From Achromobacter spanius (GTDB taxonomy: Bacteria; Pseudomonadota; Gammaproteobacteria; Burkholderiales; Burkholderiaceae_B): DNA of 64,000 nucleotides. Shown here piece after piece: positions 10,014-18,856 of this stretch (positions within the stretch are counted from its first letter, which is position 1; each line of letters opens with the position of its first letter). Where the stretch lies: assembly GCF_002812705.1 (NCBI RefSeq), contig NZ_CP025030.1, positions 558,001 through 622,000 on the forward strand. Reading direction: 5' to 3'. Both the position numbers and the translations under genes were made by a program. Under the pieces are notes generated by a model. That model did no database searches and had not been told where the DNA came from. It worked only from the letters and a program-made list of their open reading frames with translations.

Positions 10014-10919
10014 ATGGCAACGATCGGTACCAAGAGCTACGACGCGGTCGTAGCCCAGAAAGTCGCTTTCCTCGGCCTGGGTGTCATGGGCCTGCCCATG
10101 GCCGGCCATCTGGCCCGCGCCGGGCACGACGTGACGGTCTATAACCGCACGCCCGCCAAGGCTCAGGCCTGGGTCGCGGAGTTCGGCGGCCGCCATGCGG
10201 GCACGCCGCGCGAAGCGGTGGCAGGTGCACAGATCGTCTTTGCCTGCGTGGGCAACGACGACGACCTGCGCAGCGTCGTGCTCGGACCCGACGGTGCGTT
10301 TGCGGGCATGGCGCCCGGCGCCGTGTTCGTCGACCACACCACCGCGTCGGCCGATGTGGCCCGCGAACTTTACGCGCAAGCCAAGGGCCTGGGCCTGAAT
10401 TTCGTGGATGCGCCCGTGTCCGGCGGACAGGCCGGCGCCGTCAATGGCGCGCTGACCATCATGTGCGGCGGTGAAGAAGCGGTATTCGAAGCCATCAAGC
10501 CCGTGGCCCAGTGTTTTGGCCGCGCCGTAACGCTGGTGGGCGCGCCCGGTTCGGGCCAATTGGCCAAGATGGTCAACCAGATTTGCATCGCCGGCCTCGT
10601 GCAAGGCCTGTCCGAAGCCGTGGCTTTCGGACAGGCGGCCAAGCTGGACATGAAGTTGGTGCTGGACGTGATCAGCAAAGGCGCGGCGCAAAGCTGGCAG
10701 ATGGAGAACCGGGGCGGCACCATGGTCGACGACAAGTTCGACTTTGGCTTTGCCGTGGACTGGATGCGTAAAGACCTGGGCCTGGTGCTGGCGGAAGCGC
10801 GCAACAACGGCGCGCGCGTACCCGTGACCGCGCTGGTGGACCAGTTCTATGCCGACGTTCAGAAGATGGGCGGCGGCCGCTGGGACACGTCCAGCCTGGT
10901 GAAGCGGCTACGCGACTAG
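10014..10919 (+). CDS. NAD(P)-dependent beta-hydroxyacid dehydrogenase (3-hydroxyisobutyrate dehydrogenase family)
   Basis: A 301-residue cytosolic oxidoreductase. The Rossmann nucleotide site is AFLGLGVMGLPMAGHLARAG (about residues 18-37), the substrate signature DAPVSGGQAGAVNGALTIM, and the catalytic-type lysine lies in GSGQLAKMVNQ. This family includes 3-hydroxyisobutyrate dehydrogenase, tartronate semialdehyde reductase and glyoxylate/succinate-semialdehyde reductases. The exact substrate cannot be read from sequence. It stands alone between two terminators, so it is probably monocistronic. Confidence 0.9.
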   Translation: MATIGTKSYDAVVAQKVAFLGLGVMGLPMAGHLARAGHDVTVYNRTPAKAQAWVAEFGGRHAGTPREAVAGAQIVFACVGNDDDLRSVVLGPDGAFAGMAPGAVFVDHTTASADVARELYAQAKGLGLNFVDAPVSGGQAGAVNGALTIMCGGEEAVFEAIKPVAQCFGRAVTLVGAPGSGQLAKMVNQICIAGLVQGLSEAVAFGQAAKLDMKLVLDVISKGAAQSWQMENRGGTMVDDKFDFGFAVDWMRKDLGLVLAEARNNGARVPVTALVDQFYADVQKMGGGRWDTSSLVKRLRD

Positions 10920-10940
10920 GCACTTAGCATGCAGCAATGA

Positions 10941-10970
10941 AAAGGCGAGCCACGAGGCTCGCCTTTTTTT
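10941..10970. terminator. Bidirectional terminator between the dehydrogenase and azoR
   Basis: A perfect 8-bp stem (GGCGAGCC / GGCTCGCC) with an ACGA loop, flanked by A residues on the left and seven T residues on the right, serves the two convergent genes. Confidence 0.9.
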
Positions 10971-10989
10971 CAACCAGCGGATGAGGCGA

Positions 10990-11619
10990 TCAGGCGGCCA
11001 AGCCGTCCTGAGCCGCGTCCAGCACCAGGGCATCGATACGCTGCTTGGCCAGCGTCACGCCTTCCAGCGCAGCCACTTCGCCCATCGCCATGCCTTCGGC
11101 GGCGATGAACGTGACGTCGTCCATGCCAAGGAAACTGAGCATCTGACGCAGGTACGGCGTCATCGTGTCGGACGGCGTGCCTTCGGCTTTGCCGCCACGC
11201 GCCGTCAGCACGAACACCTGCTTACCCTTGACGAGGCCTTCCGGCACGCCTTCGGGCGTATAACGGAACGTGACGCCGGCACGGGCTACGAGGTCAAGAT
11301 AGCTCTTGAACTGAGCGGGCAGATTGAAGTTGTAGACGGGCACAGCGAACACGATGCGGTCGGCTTGCATCAGTTCGGCAACCAGCGAATCGCTGAGCTC
11401 GACGATGCGTTGCTGCTCCACGCTACGGGCCTCTGCAGGGGTGAACAGCGCGCCGGCCGTGTTGCCGTCGAAGTACGGAATGGGCTGCGCGCCGAGGTCG
11501 CGGATTTTCACGGTATCGGCCGGGTGGGCGGCTTTGACGCGCGCCATGAAATGGTCGGCCAATTCCGTGCTGTGGGAACGGTTGCCAAGAATCGAGGACA
11601 GGATGACAAGGGTCTTCAT
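10990..11619 (-). CDS. azoR: FMN-dependent NADH-azoreductase
   Basis: A 209-residue flavodoxin-fold quinone/azo reductase. The N-terminus MKTLVILSSILGNRSHSTELAD and the segment FAVPVYNFNLPAQFKSYLDLVARAGVTFRYTPEGVPEG are the FMN-binding and active-site hallmarks of AzoR. It reduces quinones and azo compounds by two-electron transfer, probably protecting against electrophiles. The start follows GGAG. An in-frame extension to the left has no family similarity. It is divergent from a LysR gene across 200 bases, the usual arrangement for inducible AzoR. Confidence 0.95.
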   Translation of the reverse strand: MKTLVILSSILGNRSHSTELADHFMARVKAAHPADTVKIRDLGAQPIPYFDGNTAGALFTPAEARSVEQQRIVELSDSLVAELMQADRIVFAVPVYNFNLPAQFKSYLDLVARAGVTFRYTPEGVPEGLVKGKQVFVLTARGGKAEGTPSDTMTPYLRQMLSFLGMDDVTFIAAEGMAMGEVAALEGVTLAKQRIDALVLDAAQDGLAA

Positions 11620-11792
11620 TGCGAATTTCTCCAGTGGTGGCCTGGCAGGGGCAGGCGAGGGATCCGTCAGCGCCACGTCCGATTCATAAGGGGTCGCGGA
11701 CTGGGCTGGGCGCCGGGTGGCGTTGGCAGATCCCGAGTGCATGGCGTCACTGTAGACCGGTTCATTATTCACATAAACCCAGCTATGATGAA

Positions 11793-11811
11793 CTATTCGT
11801 TCCAGGAATAG
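11793..11811. promoter_or_regulatory. Inverted repeat at the LysR gene start, candidate operator
   Basis: CTATTC-N7-GAATAG lies immediately upstream of the LysR start codon, overlapping its likely ribosome site. LysR proteins commonly bind dyads of about this span and autoregulate. Assignment to this regulator is inferred from position. Confidence 0.4.
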
Positions 11812-11818
11812 AACAATC

Positions 11819-12754
11819 ATGCAAGACCTAAACGACCTCTACTACTTTTCCCAAGTCGTCGAACAAGGCGGCTTCAGCGCGGCGGCCCGAGCGCTGGACA
11901 TACCAAAATCCCGCCTTTCAAGGCGGATTTCGCATCTTGAGGAAAGCCTTGGCGTGCGCCTGCTGCAACGCACGACTCGACGCCTGAGGCTCACGTCCGC
12001 AGGCGAACGCTACCTGCATTACTGCCGTGAAATGGCGGCATCCGCGCGCGCCGCGGACGACGCCATGCGGCAACTGCAATCCGAACCAGCAGGCCCGGTG
12101 ATCGTCAGTTGCCCCGTCTCCATAGCGCAGGATGTGCTGGCGCCCCTGCTGCCCGAATTCCTGGACGCATGGCCGGCGATATCGGTGCAGTTGCTGGTGA
12201 CCAACCGGCGCGTGGACCTGATCCGCGAAGGCGTGGACCTGGCCTTGCGCGTGCGGACCAAGCTGGATACCGACGCCGAGCTGGTAGTGCGCCACCTGGG
12301 CACGGCGCGCGGCACACTGGTGGCCAGCCCGGGCTACCTTCAGCGCCATGGCACGCCGGACACGCCACAGGACCTGGCGTCACACACCACGCTGAGCTTT
12401 TCAGATCCGCAAAACGAAGTGCGCTGGCCACTGCGCAATGACAAGGGCGAAGAGCTGCAGGTTGAGCTCAAGCCGCAACTCTCGTGCAACGACTTCATCG
12501 TTCTGACCGCGGCCGCGGTGCGTGGCCGCGGCATTGCGCTGCTGCCATCCATCGCCACGCAAGAGGAACTGCGCCAGGGCCAGTTGGTGCAGGTGCTGCC
12601 GCAGTGGCAATCGCCGGAAGGGATCGTGCATTGCATCTATCCGTCTCGGCGCGGCATGATGCCGGCGGTCAGGACGTTGCTGGATTTCCTGTCTCAACGC
12701 CTGCCGTCGATGTATCAGCGGCTGGAAAAAGCCGCAACGCCTCCGGCTCAGTAG
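11819..12754 (+). CDS. LysR family transcriptional regulator
   Basis: A 311-residue LysR protein. The N-terminal helix-turn-helix spans about residues 4-62 (DLYYFSQVVEQGGFSAAARALDIPKSRLSRRISHLEESLG), with a C-terminal effector-binding domain. The subgroup resembles quinone- or azo-responsive regulators of the CrgA/QseD type. Its start is about 200 bases from the divergent azoR start, so azoR is the likely target. The 3' end overlaps the convergent ghrA gene by seven bases. Confidence 0.93.
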   Translation: MQDLNDLYYFSQVVEQGGFSAAARALDIPKSRLSRRISHLEESLGVRLLQRTTRRLRLTSAGERYLHYCREMAASARAADDAMRQLQSEPAGPVIVSCPVSIAQDVLAPLLPEFLDAWPAISVQLLVTNRRVDLIREGVDLALRVRTKLDTDAELVVRHLGTARGTLVASPGYLQRHGTPDTPQDLASHTTLSFSDPQNEVRWPLRNDKGEELQVELKPQLSCNDFIVLTAAAVRGRGIALLPSIATQEELRQGQLVQVLPQWQSPEGIVHCIYPSRRGMMPAVRTLLDFLSQRLPSMYQRLEKAATPPAQ

Positions 12755-13677
12755 CCCCGAGTGCGTTCGACCACGCCTGTGATGGGTTCACCGCGCATAA
12801 GTTGCGCCACCTTGCCGGCGATTTGCTCGATGCTTTCATCTCGCAGCGTGCGCGCGGCAATGTGCGGCGTGACATGCACACGCGGATCGCGCCAGAAGGG
12901 ATGATCGCTGGGCAGTGGCTCGGTGCGGAATACATCCAGCGTAGCGCCAGCGATCTCGCCTTCTTCGAGCATTTGAACCAGGTCGTCTTCGACCAGGTGT
13001 TCGCCACGGCCCACGTTGACCAGGTGCGCGTCAGGCAGCAGTTGCGAGAGCGTGTCGCGATTCAGGATGCCGTGCGTGTCGGGCGTCAGCGGCAACACAT
13101 TCACCAAAAAGCGCGTTCTGGCCAAGAAGGCCGGCAAGGCGGCTTCGCCCGCGAAGGATTCCACGCCAGGCAAATCGCGCGGGGACCGCGACCAGCCCGC
13201 CACGGGGTAGCCGAAGTCAGCCAGGGTCTGCGCGACGCGCGCGCCCACCTGCCCCAGGCCCAGCACGCCAACGGGCCAATCCGCCTGGCGCGTGCCTTCG
13301 CGGGTATCCCAATGCTGGCGCGCCTGCGCCTGGTCGAACGCTTCGAAATCACGCGACACGCGCAGCAGCGCATACAGGGCGTATTCGGCCATCTGCACGG
13401 ACATGCCGGCGTCTTCGAGGCGCACGATGCGAACGTGCTCGGGAATCTCGGGCATCTTCAGCAGGGCATCCACGCCCGCGCCCAGATTGAATAAGGTCGA
13501 GATGTTGGTTTCGTGCTTGAACAGTTCCACGGGCGGACGCCAGACCAGCGCCACTTCCGCCCCCGAGGGCGGGCCATCGGGGTTCCACACCGAAATGCGG
13601 CAGCCGGGCATTGCGGCTTCCAGACGGGGCACCCAGACATCGGGATCGTGTAGGGGGCAAGCAAAAAGGATATGCAT
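12748..13677 (-). CDS. ghrA: Glyoxylate/hydroxypyruvate reductase A (2-hydroxyacid dehydrogenase)
   Basis: A 309-residue D-2-hydroxyacid dehydrogenase. It has the NAD(P) site GVLGLGQVGARVAQTLADFG and the catalytic triad region: Arg in VNVGRGEHLVEDDL, Glu in DVFRTEPLP and His in VTPHIAAR. The lack of the N-terminal extension and the opening MHILFACPLHDPDVWVPRLE match GhrA, which reduces glyoxylate to glycolate and hydroxypyruvate to glycerate. The start at MHILF is preferred to an upstream frame with no similarity. It follows tctBA copy 2 on the same strand, behind a strong hairpin. Confidence 0.9.
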   Translation of the reverse strand: MHILFACPLHDPDVWVPRLEAAMPGCRISVWNPDGPPSGAEVALVWRPPVELFKHETNISTLFNLGAGVDALLKMPEIPEHVRIVRLEDAGMSVQMAEYALYALLRVSRDFEAFDQAQARQHWDTREGTRQADWPVGVLGLGQVGARVAQTLADFGYPVAGWSRSPRDLPGVESFAGEAALPAFLARTRFLVNVLPLTPDTHGILNRDTLSQLLPDAHLVNVGRGEHLVEDDLVQMLEEGEIAGATLDVFRTEPLPSDHPFWRDPRVHVTPHIAARTLRDESIEQIAGKVAQLMRGEPITGVVERTRGY

Positions 13678-13741
13678 GGTGGCGGCTCTGCAAGGCGGTT
13701 TTCGAAACCGCAAGCATGCAGGATGGCGCCTCACAAATCAA

Positions 13742-13766
13742 ACGGCCCGGCATGAAGCCGGGCCGT
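13742..13766 (-). terminator. Strong hairpin between tctA copy 2 and ghrA
   Basis: A perfect 10-bp stem (ACGGCCCGGC / GCCGGGCCGT) with a five-base loop. On the minus strand it is followed by TTGATTTG, a weak T-tract, so termination of the tctBA transcript may be only partial. Confidence 0.6.
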
Positions 13767-13790
13767 CTTGCACCTGCGCAGCAGCCTGGT

Positions 13791-15320
13791 TTAAGCCGTC
13801 TGTGGAACTTCGGGCTTGTTCTTGCCCTTACCCTTGCCACGGCGCGCGAACGCCCAAATCTGCAGGAAGATCAGCAACGCGCTGGCACCGATGAACCACG
13901 CACTGATGGGGCGCTCCACGAACACCGCCAGGTCGCCGCGCGAGAGCAGCAGCGCGCGGCGGAAGTTCTCTTCCACCATCGGCCCCAACACAAAGCCGAG
14001 CAAGATGGGGGCCACCGAGAACTCCAGTGTCATCAGGATCGCGCCGATCACGCCGAACGCCAACACTTCCCAAATCTGAAAGAGGCTGTTCTGGGTACTG
14101 AACACGCCCACCGCGATGAAGAAAAGCGCGGAAGGGAACAGATAGCGATACGGCACTTGCAGCAGTTTGACCCACACGCCGATCAGCGGCACGTTCAGCA
14201 CCATCAGCAGAACGTTCCCTACCCAGAAGCTGGCGATCAAGCCCCAGAAGATGTCCGGATGCTCGGTGATCAACTGCGGACCCGGCTGGATGCCTTGAAT
14301 CAAGAGCGCGCCCAGAATCAGCGCCATGACCGCGTCGCCCGGAATGCCCAGACTCATCGTGGGGATGAAGTCGACCTGCGTCTTCGAGTGCGACGACGCT
14401 TCGGGTGAGGCCACGCCGGCGATCATGCCGGTGCCGAACTTTTCGGGCGTCTTGGATATCTTGCGCTCCAGCGCGTAGGCGACGAACGTGGTGATGGTCG
14501 GCCCCGTGCCGGGCATGGCGCCGAACAGCGTGCCCACCGCGGTGCCGCGCACCATGGGCCAGAACGCCGTCTTCAGCTCCTGCTTTGTCGGCCGCATGTC
14601 TCGAATGCGCAGCTTGGCGCCGCTGCCGATGATGGTCATTCGGTTGACGCTCATCAAGAAGTCGGCCACACCGAACAGGCCCATCGAAATGGCCACCAGT
14701 TCCAGGCCGTCGGACAAGTCCAGCAAGCCAAACGAGAAACGGATGGTGCCCGTGTTCACATCCGTGCCGACCACGCCGCACATCAGGCCGAAGAGCGTCA
14801 TCGCAACGCCCTTGAGAGGCGACCCGCGCGACATCGTCGCCCCGGCCAACAGGCCCAGCAGCATGATCGAGAAAATTTCGGTCGGGCCGAACTTGAATGC
14901 CACTTCGACCAGCAACGGCGAGGCAAAAATCATGACGATGATGCCGACCGACGCCGCGAAGAACGAGCAGATCATCGTGATGCCCAGCGCCGTTCCCCCC
15001 TTGCCCTGCTTGGTCAATGGATAACCGTCAAGGCAGGTCACCGCGTGCGGCGGGTGCGAAGGCAGGTTGAGCAGGATCGCGCCGATGGCGCCGCCATATT
15101 GCGAGCCGTAGAAAATACCGGCCAGCATCAGGATGGCGGGCACGGGATGCATCACATACGTAAGCGGCAACAGAATCGAGATTGCCGACAAGGCGCCCAT
15201 ACCAGGCAGCACGCCGATCAGGTTGCCCACCAGCACGCCAAAGAACGACCACATCAGGTTGTGCCACTGAAACGCAACGCCGAAGCCGTACCACAGGTCC
15301 ATCAAAGATTGAGAGATCAT
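13791..15320 (-). CDS. tctA: Tripartite tricarboxylate transporter large subunit TctA (copy 2)
   Basis: A 509-residue, roughly 12-segment permease. The two internal repeats are marked by GVLPGMGALSAISILLPLTY near the N-terminus and GAMPGTGPTITTFVAYALE in the middle. IPGDAVMALILGALLIQGIQPGPQ and MVEENFRRALLLSRGDLAVF are further family signatures. It moves the substrate delivered by a TctC/Bug protein across the inner membrane, using an ion gradient. It begins six bases after tctB and lies downstream of tctDE. It is intact, unlike the first TctA copy. A citrate-type substrate is inferred from the tctDE neighbours. Confidence 0.95.
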   Translation of the reverse strand: MISQSLMDLWYGFGVAFQWHNLMWSFFGVLVGNLIGVLPGMGALSAISILLPLTYVMHPVPAILMLAGIFYGSQYGGAIGAILLNLPSHPPHAVTCLDGYPLTKQGKGGTALGITMICSFFAASVGIIVMIFASPLLVEVAFKFGPTEIFSIMLLGLLAGATMSRGSPLKGVAMTLFGLMCGVVGTDVNTGTIRFSFGLLDLSDGLELVAISMGLFGVADFLMSVNRMTIIGSGAKLRIRDMRPTKQELKTAFWPMVRGTAVGTLFGAMPGTGPTITTFVAYALERKISKTPEKFGTGMIAGVASPEASSHSKTQVDFIPTMSLGIPGDAVMALILGALLIQGIQPGPQLITEHPDIFWGLIASFWVGNVLLMVLNVPLIGVWVKLLQVPYRYLFPSALFFIAVGVFSTQNSLFQIWEVLAFGVIGAILMTLEFSVAPILLGFVLGPMVEENFRRALLLSRGDLAVFVERPISAWFIGASALLIFLQIWAFARRGKGKGKNKPEVPQTA

Positions 15321-15326
15321 GGCGCT

Positions 15327-15800
15327 TCAACCCCAACGAAACAGCGGCAACTGCAATTGCAGCGCCCACCAGAATACGACGACCGCGATCGCGGACATCG
15401 CGATAGACAGCAGGATGGCTTGCTTGATGGTGTTTTTGCGGTCACCCAACGCCGAGATGAAGACGATGGCGAAGGTGGCCGGCAACAGGCCGCCGTACTC
15501 GCCCAGCAGCAGAAACGCCAGGATGCCAAGAATGATGCAGACGCTGCCGCGCAGGTCGGGCAAGCCGTGTGCATGGCCGTCGCCCGGCGCGGGAGGCGTG
15601 GAATCACCCGACCGCGCGGACATCGCGATCAGCACGCCCGTCAATGCAAGCAGGCCGCCAAGCGCGGCCGGAAAAAATCCGGGTCCCATGTGGCTCAACG
15701 TGCCAATGTGATAGTCGGTGCCGCCGTATATCGCCCCCAACCCGATCAGGACCATCAGCGCACCGCCGTAGTAGTCCTTTCTGTTGATATTTTTTTGCAC
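15327..15800 (-). CDS. tctB: Tripartite tricarboxylate transporter small subunit TctB (copy 2)
   Basis: A 157-residue membrane protein with four hydrophobic stretches. It opens MQKNINRKDYYGGALMVLIGLG and includes the family's LSHMGPGFFPAALGGLLALTG. It pairs with the TctA gene six bases downstream. The 220 bases separating it from tctE would normally be a place for tctC, but no binding-protein gene is there. The hydrophilic segment about residues 62-82 (Pro/Asp/His-rich) is a cytosolic or periplasmic loop. Confidence 0.92.
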   Translation of the reverse strand: MQKNINRKDYYGGALMVLIGLGAIYGGTDYHIGTLSHMGPGFFPAALGGLLALTGVLIAMSARSGDSTPPAPGDGHAHGLPDLRGSVCIILGILAFLLLGEYGGLLPATFAIVFISALGDRKNTIKQAILLSIAMSAIAVVVFWWALQLQLPLFRWG

Positions 15801-16019
15801 TTGCTTCCTCCTTCCGGGTGCAGGACCGTGCTGGCCCTTGATGCGCCGCTCGACACGAGCCTCGCCCGGTCCTTAACAACGAACCGGAGCGCAGATTACG
15901 AAGGGAAGCTGCTAATCCGCTTTCTATGCGCTGTCGCATTCCTGAATCCGGGGGTTATCCCTGACAGAAATAGGATTAAGAAAGGGGAAGAAGAGAAAAA
16001 AATCTGAAAGCCAGACGGC

Positions 16020-17552
16020 TTACTGCTCGCCGTTCAGGTCCACATCCGCAGGACGCGGATACTGCGAAACAGTGGGCGCCAATGGCAGCCACAGCACTGA
16101 CGCCAAGCCCATGCCGCCTTGCGCGTTGGGTTCGCCGTCACGCAATTCGATATCGCCGTCGTTGCGGCGCGCGTAGGCCCGGGCGATCGCCAGGCCCAGC
16201 CCGGAACCCGACGACACCACAGGCTTGTCGGTGCCGACCCGCTCGAAACGCGCAAAGGCCCTGCCGCGCAACACGGGATCCAGGCCCGGACCGTTATCCG
16301 ACACAGACACCTCGGCGCGATTTTCCAGGCGGCTGACCGATACCGTGATGCGCGCGCCGACCGGCGCGTAGTTGATGGCGTTGTGAACCAGGTTGGACAA
16401 GGCTTCGTGCAGTTCGGCTTCGTTGCCCGACACCGGTGCGGACGTTTCCAGTCCCTCTTCGGAGCCCGCTTGCACCCATCCCAGGTCTTGCTGCTTTTCG
16501 TGAGCCAGCGGCAGGTATTGCAGCACGACCTCGCGCGACACCGCGTTCATGTCGAGCAACTGTCGCGGCAGTGGCTCCGCCTGGTTGGCGTGCGCCAGGG
16601 ACAGCAATTGTTCGGTCAGGCGGCGGGTACGGCCCAACTGGTCGACGATGGCTCTCAGGCCTTCGCGTGTGCGCGCGGGGTCGCGCTCGCGCAGCGCGTA
16701 TTGCGCCTGCGTCAGCATGATGGCCAGCGGTGTGCGCAGTTGATGCGAGGCGTCGGCCAGAAAATGGGATTGCTCATCCAGCACCCGCCGATAGCGGGCA
16801 ATGTGATGATTGACGGCATCGACCAGCGGCGCCACCTCGCTGGGTACGCGCGAGGCGTCCAGCGGCGTCAGGTCATCGGGACGGCGGTTGCGGATATCGG
16901 CGCGCAGGCGGCGCAACGGTTTGAGCGCCCAGGACACGCCCCACCACACCAGCAGCACCACCAAGGCCAGCATGCGGGTATCGCGCAGGATCTCTTGCCG
17001 CCGAGCGTTGTTTTCGGCTTCGATCCGTTTGCCCGTGCTTTCGGCGACCACGACCAGCACCTGGCGATGCAGGCCTTGGTAGTAAAGATCGCGGACCACG
17101 GCCACCACCCGCACCGGGTCATTGCGGTAGACGCCGTCGTAGAAGACGGGCTGTCCATTCGAACGTGGCCAAGTCGGCGGGCGCGGCATCTCCGGCATGC
17201 CAAGAAGGGTCTTGCCCTGCTCTTTAGGTACCGCCGATTCGTCCGGGATGGGCGGGTCAATCTGTTCGATGCGGAAGTACTTGCGCAGGCCGGCCCGGGA
17301 TTCCAGCATGACCTACGCGTACAGCGGCGTTGCCACCTGCAGATTGCCCTCGGGCGTGAATTCCAGGCTGCTTTCAAGCACACGGGCGGGTTCCACCAGC
17401 GCGCTGTCATAGGCTTCGTTGGTGATCTCGGACAGAGTGCGGTAGTCGTTCAGGCTGTCGATGACCAACAGCACCACCACGCCGGGCAGCAGCAGGATGA
17501 TAAGCAGCGCGCGGATGCCGACGCGCGGCAATCCGGGGATCCGCAGGCTCAC
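16020..17552 (-). pseudogene. tctE: TctE sensor histidine kinase interrupted by an in-frame amber codon
   Basis: The reading frame from GTG 17552 to 16020 would give a 510-residue kinase. The order is a first membrane segment (residues about 14-32), a 2CSK_N-type periplasmic sensor, a second segment (LALVVLLVWWGVSW), HAMP, the H-box SHFLADASHQLRTPLAIML (His about 270), the N-box HEALSNLVHNAINYAP, and the G-boxes VSDNGPGLDP and GSGLGLAIA. Codon 80 (17315-17313) is TAG, inside the sensor domain, where family logic expects a glutamine (one C-to-T change from CAG). Translation could restart at ATG 17309, giving a 429-residue kinase without the first membrane segment and part of the sensor. Overlaps tctD by four bases. 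Confidence 0.85.
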
Positions 17553-18238
17553 TCAGCTTCCGTGGATTCGCTGGCCACGCTTTCCAGCATGTAACCCAGG
17601 CCGCGCACCGTCACGATGCGCACATCGCTGCCGGCGAGCTTTTTGCGAAGGCGGTGCAGCACGACTTCGATGGCGTCGGGATTGGCTTCGCTATCGTGCG
17701 TGAAGACCTTGCCGAATAGCTGGGATTTGTCGACGGGGTAACCGCTGCGGGTCAGCAGCGCCGCCAGCGCGGCATGTTCGCGCGGGGTCAGGAACAGCAG
17801 CGAACCGTCCAGCGTGAACGCCCGGCTTTCACTGTCGTAGGAAAGCGAGCCGCATTGCAGACGCGGATGCTGGCGGCCACGGCTGCGGCGTACCAGGGCG
17901 GTCAGCCGCGCTTCCAGTTCTTCCAGCGCAAAGGGCTTGGTCAGGAAATCGTCCGCGCCCAGGTTCAGCCCACGCACCCGGTCTTGCAACGCGCCTTGGG
18001 CGGTCAGCAAGAGCACGGGGGTGCGGTCGTCACGGTTACGCATTTCGCGCAGCACCACCAGCCCGTGCTTGTCGGGCAGGCGCAGGTCCATCACGATGGC
18101 GTCATACTCGGTGCCCGCCATGAAGGCCTCGGCCGTGCGGGCGTCGGCCGCGTGATCCGGCACGAATCCGCTTTGGGCGAGCGCACGCATCAACCAGGAC
18201 GCCATGTCCCGTTCGTCTTCAACCAACAATATGCGCAT
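17549..18238 (-). CDS. tctD: TctD-type response regulator (OmpR/PhoB family)
   Basis: A 229-residue response regulator. The receiver domain (about 1-115) has the acidic pocket VEDERD, the phospho-acceptor Asp in [13 protein letters not shown] and the lysine in [15 protein letters not shown]. The OmpR-type winged helix occupies the C-terminus ([17 protein letters not shown] ... [26 protein letters not shown]). With TctE it should control the tricarboxylate transporter genes downstream. The start at MRILLVEDE overlaps the end of rppH by 20 bases, and its stop overlaps the tctE start (GTGA). Confidence 0.94.
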   Translation of the reverse strand: MRILLVEDERDMASWLMRALAQSGFVPDHAADARTAEAFMAGTEYDAIVMDLRLPDKHGLVVLREMRNRDDRTPVLLLTAQGALQDRVRGLNLGADDFLTKPFALEELEARLTALVRRSRGRQHPRLQCGSLSYDSESRAFTLDGSLLFLTPREHAALAALLTRSGYPVDKSQLFGKVFTHDSEANPDAIEVVLHRLRKKLAGSDVRIVTVRGLGYMLESVASESTEAE

Positions 18239-18791
18239 GACCGTCCGTTCCTTCGGGCAAATTCTCTGCTGCCCGCTGCCCATGCACGCGCTGGCGCAGG
18301 TAGCGGGTTTCGTGATGACGCCGAAAGAGGATCGCCGACAACTCGTTCAACGCCTGGGTGTAGACGTCTCGCTTGAACTCGATCACCGCGTCCAGGGGCA
18401 CCCAATACTGGCTCCAACGCCAGGCATCGAATTCCGGATGCTGCGTCGCGCGCAGGCAAACATCGCTGTCGCGTCCTACCAGGCGCAACAGGAACCAAAT
18501 CTGCTTTTGTCCTTTATAGTGGCCACGCCACTCACGCCGGACGAAGTGATCGGGCACGTTATAACGTAACCAATCTCGTGTACGCCCCAAAATACGGACA
18601 TGCTCGGGCTTCAAGCCCACCTCTTCATGGAGTTCGCGATACATGGCCTGCACCGGGCTTTCGCCATATTTGATGCCGCCCTGGGGGAACTGCCATGCAT
18701 GTTCCCTGATACGCTTGCCCCAAAAGACCTCGTTTCGACTGTTGACGAGAATGATGCCGACATTGGGGCGGTAGCCTTCGCGGTCAAGCAT
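18219..18791 (-). CDS. rppH: RNA pyrophosphohydrolase
   Basis: A 190-residue Nudix hydrolase that removes pyrophosphate from 5'-triphosphorylated RNA and so starts 5'-end-dependent mRNA decay. It opens [28 protein letters not shown], typical of RppH, and carries the Nudix box [23 protein letters not shown] (about 38-60). The longer C-terminal tail is usual for betaproteobacteria. It is divergent from proS by 65 bases, a common beta arrangement, and overlaps tctD by 20 bases. Confidence 0.95.
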   Translation of the reverse strand: MLDREGYRPNVGIILVNSRNEVFWGKRIREHAWQFPQGGIKYGESPVQAMYRELHEEVGLKPEHVRILGRTRDWLRYNVPDHFVRREWRGHYKGQKQIWFLLRLVGRDSDVCLRATQHPEFDAWRWSQYWVPLDAVIEFKRDVYTQALNELSAILFRRHHETRYLRQRVHGQRAAENLPEGTDGHAHIVG

Positions 18792-18856
18792 GGGCCACCC
18801 CCACCGAATTCAATACAATTACAGTCGATTATACGTATCTGCTGCCACCTTTAAAC

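Noticed and set aside
16119..17594. A 491-codon plus-strand frame opposite tctE
   Set aside because: It runs antisense to recognisable histidine-kinase motifs and has His/Gln/Arg-rich shadow composition.
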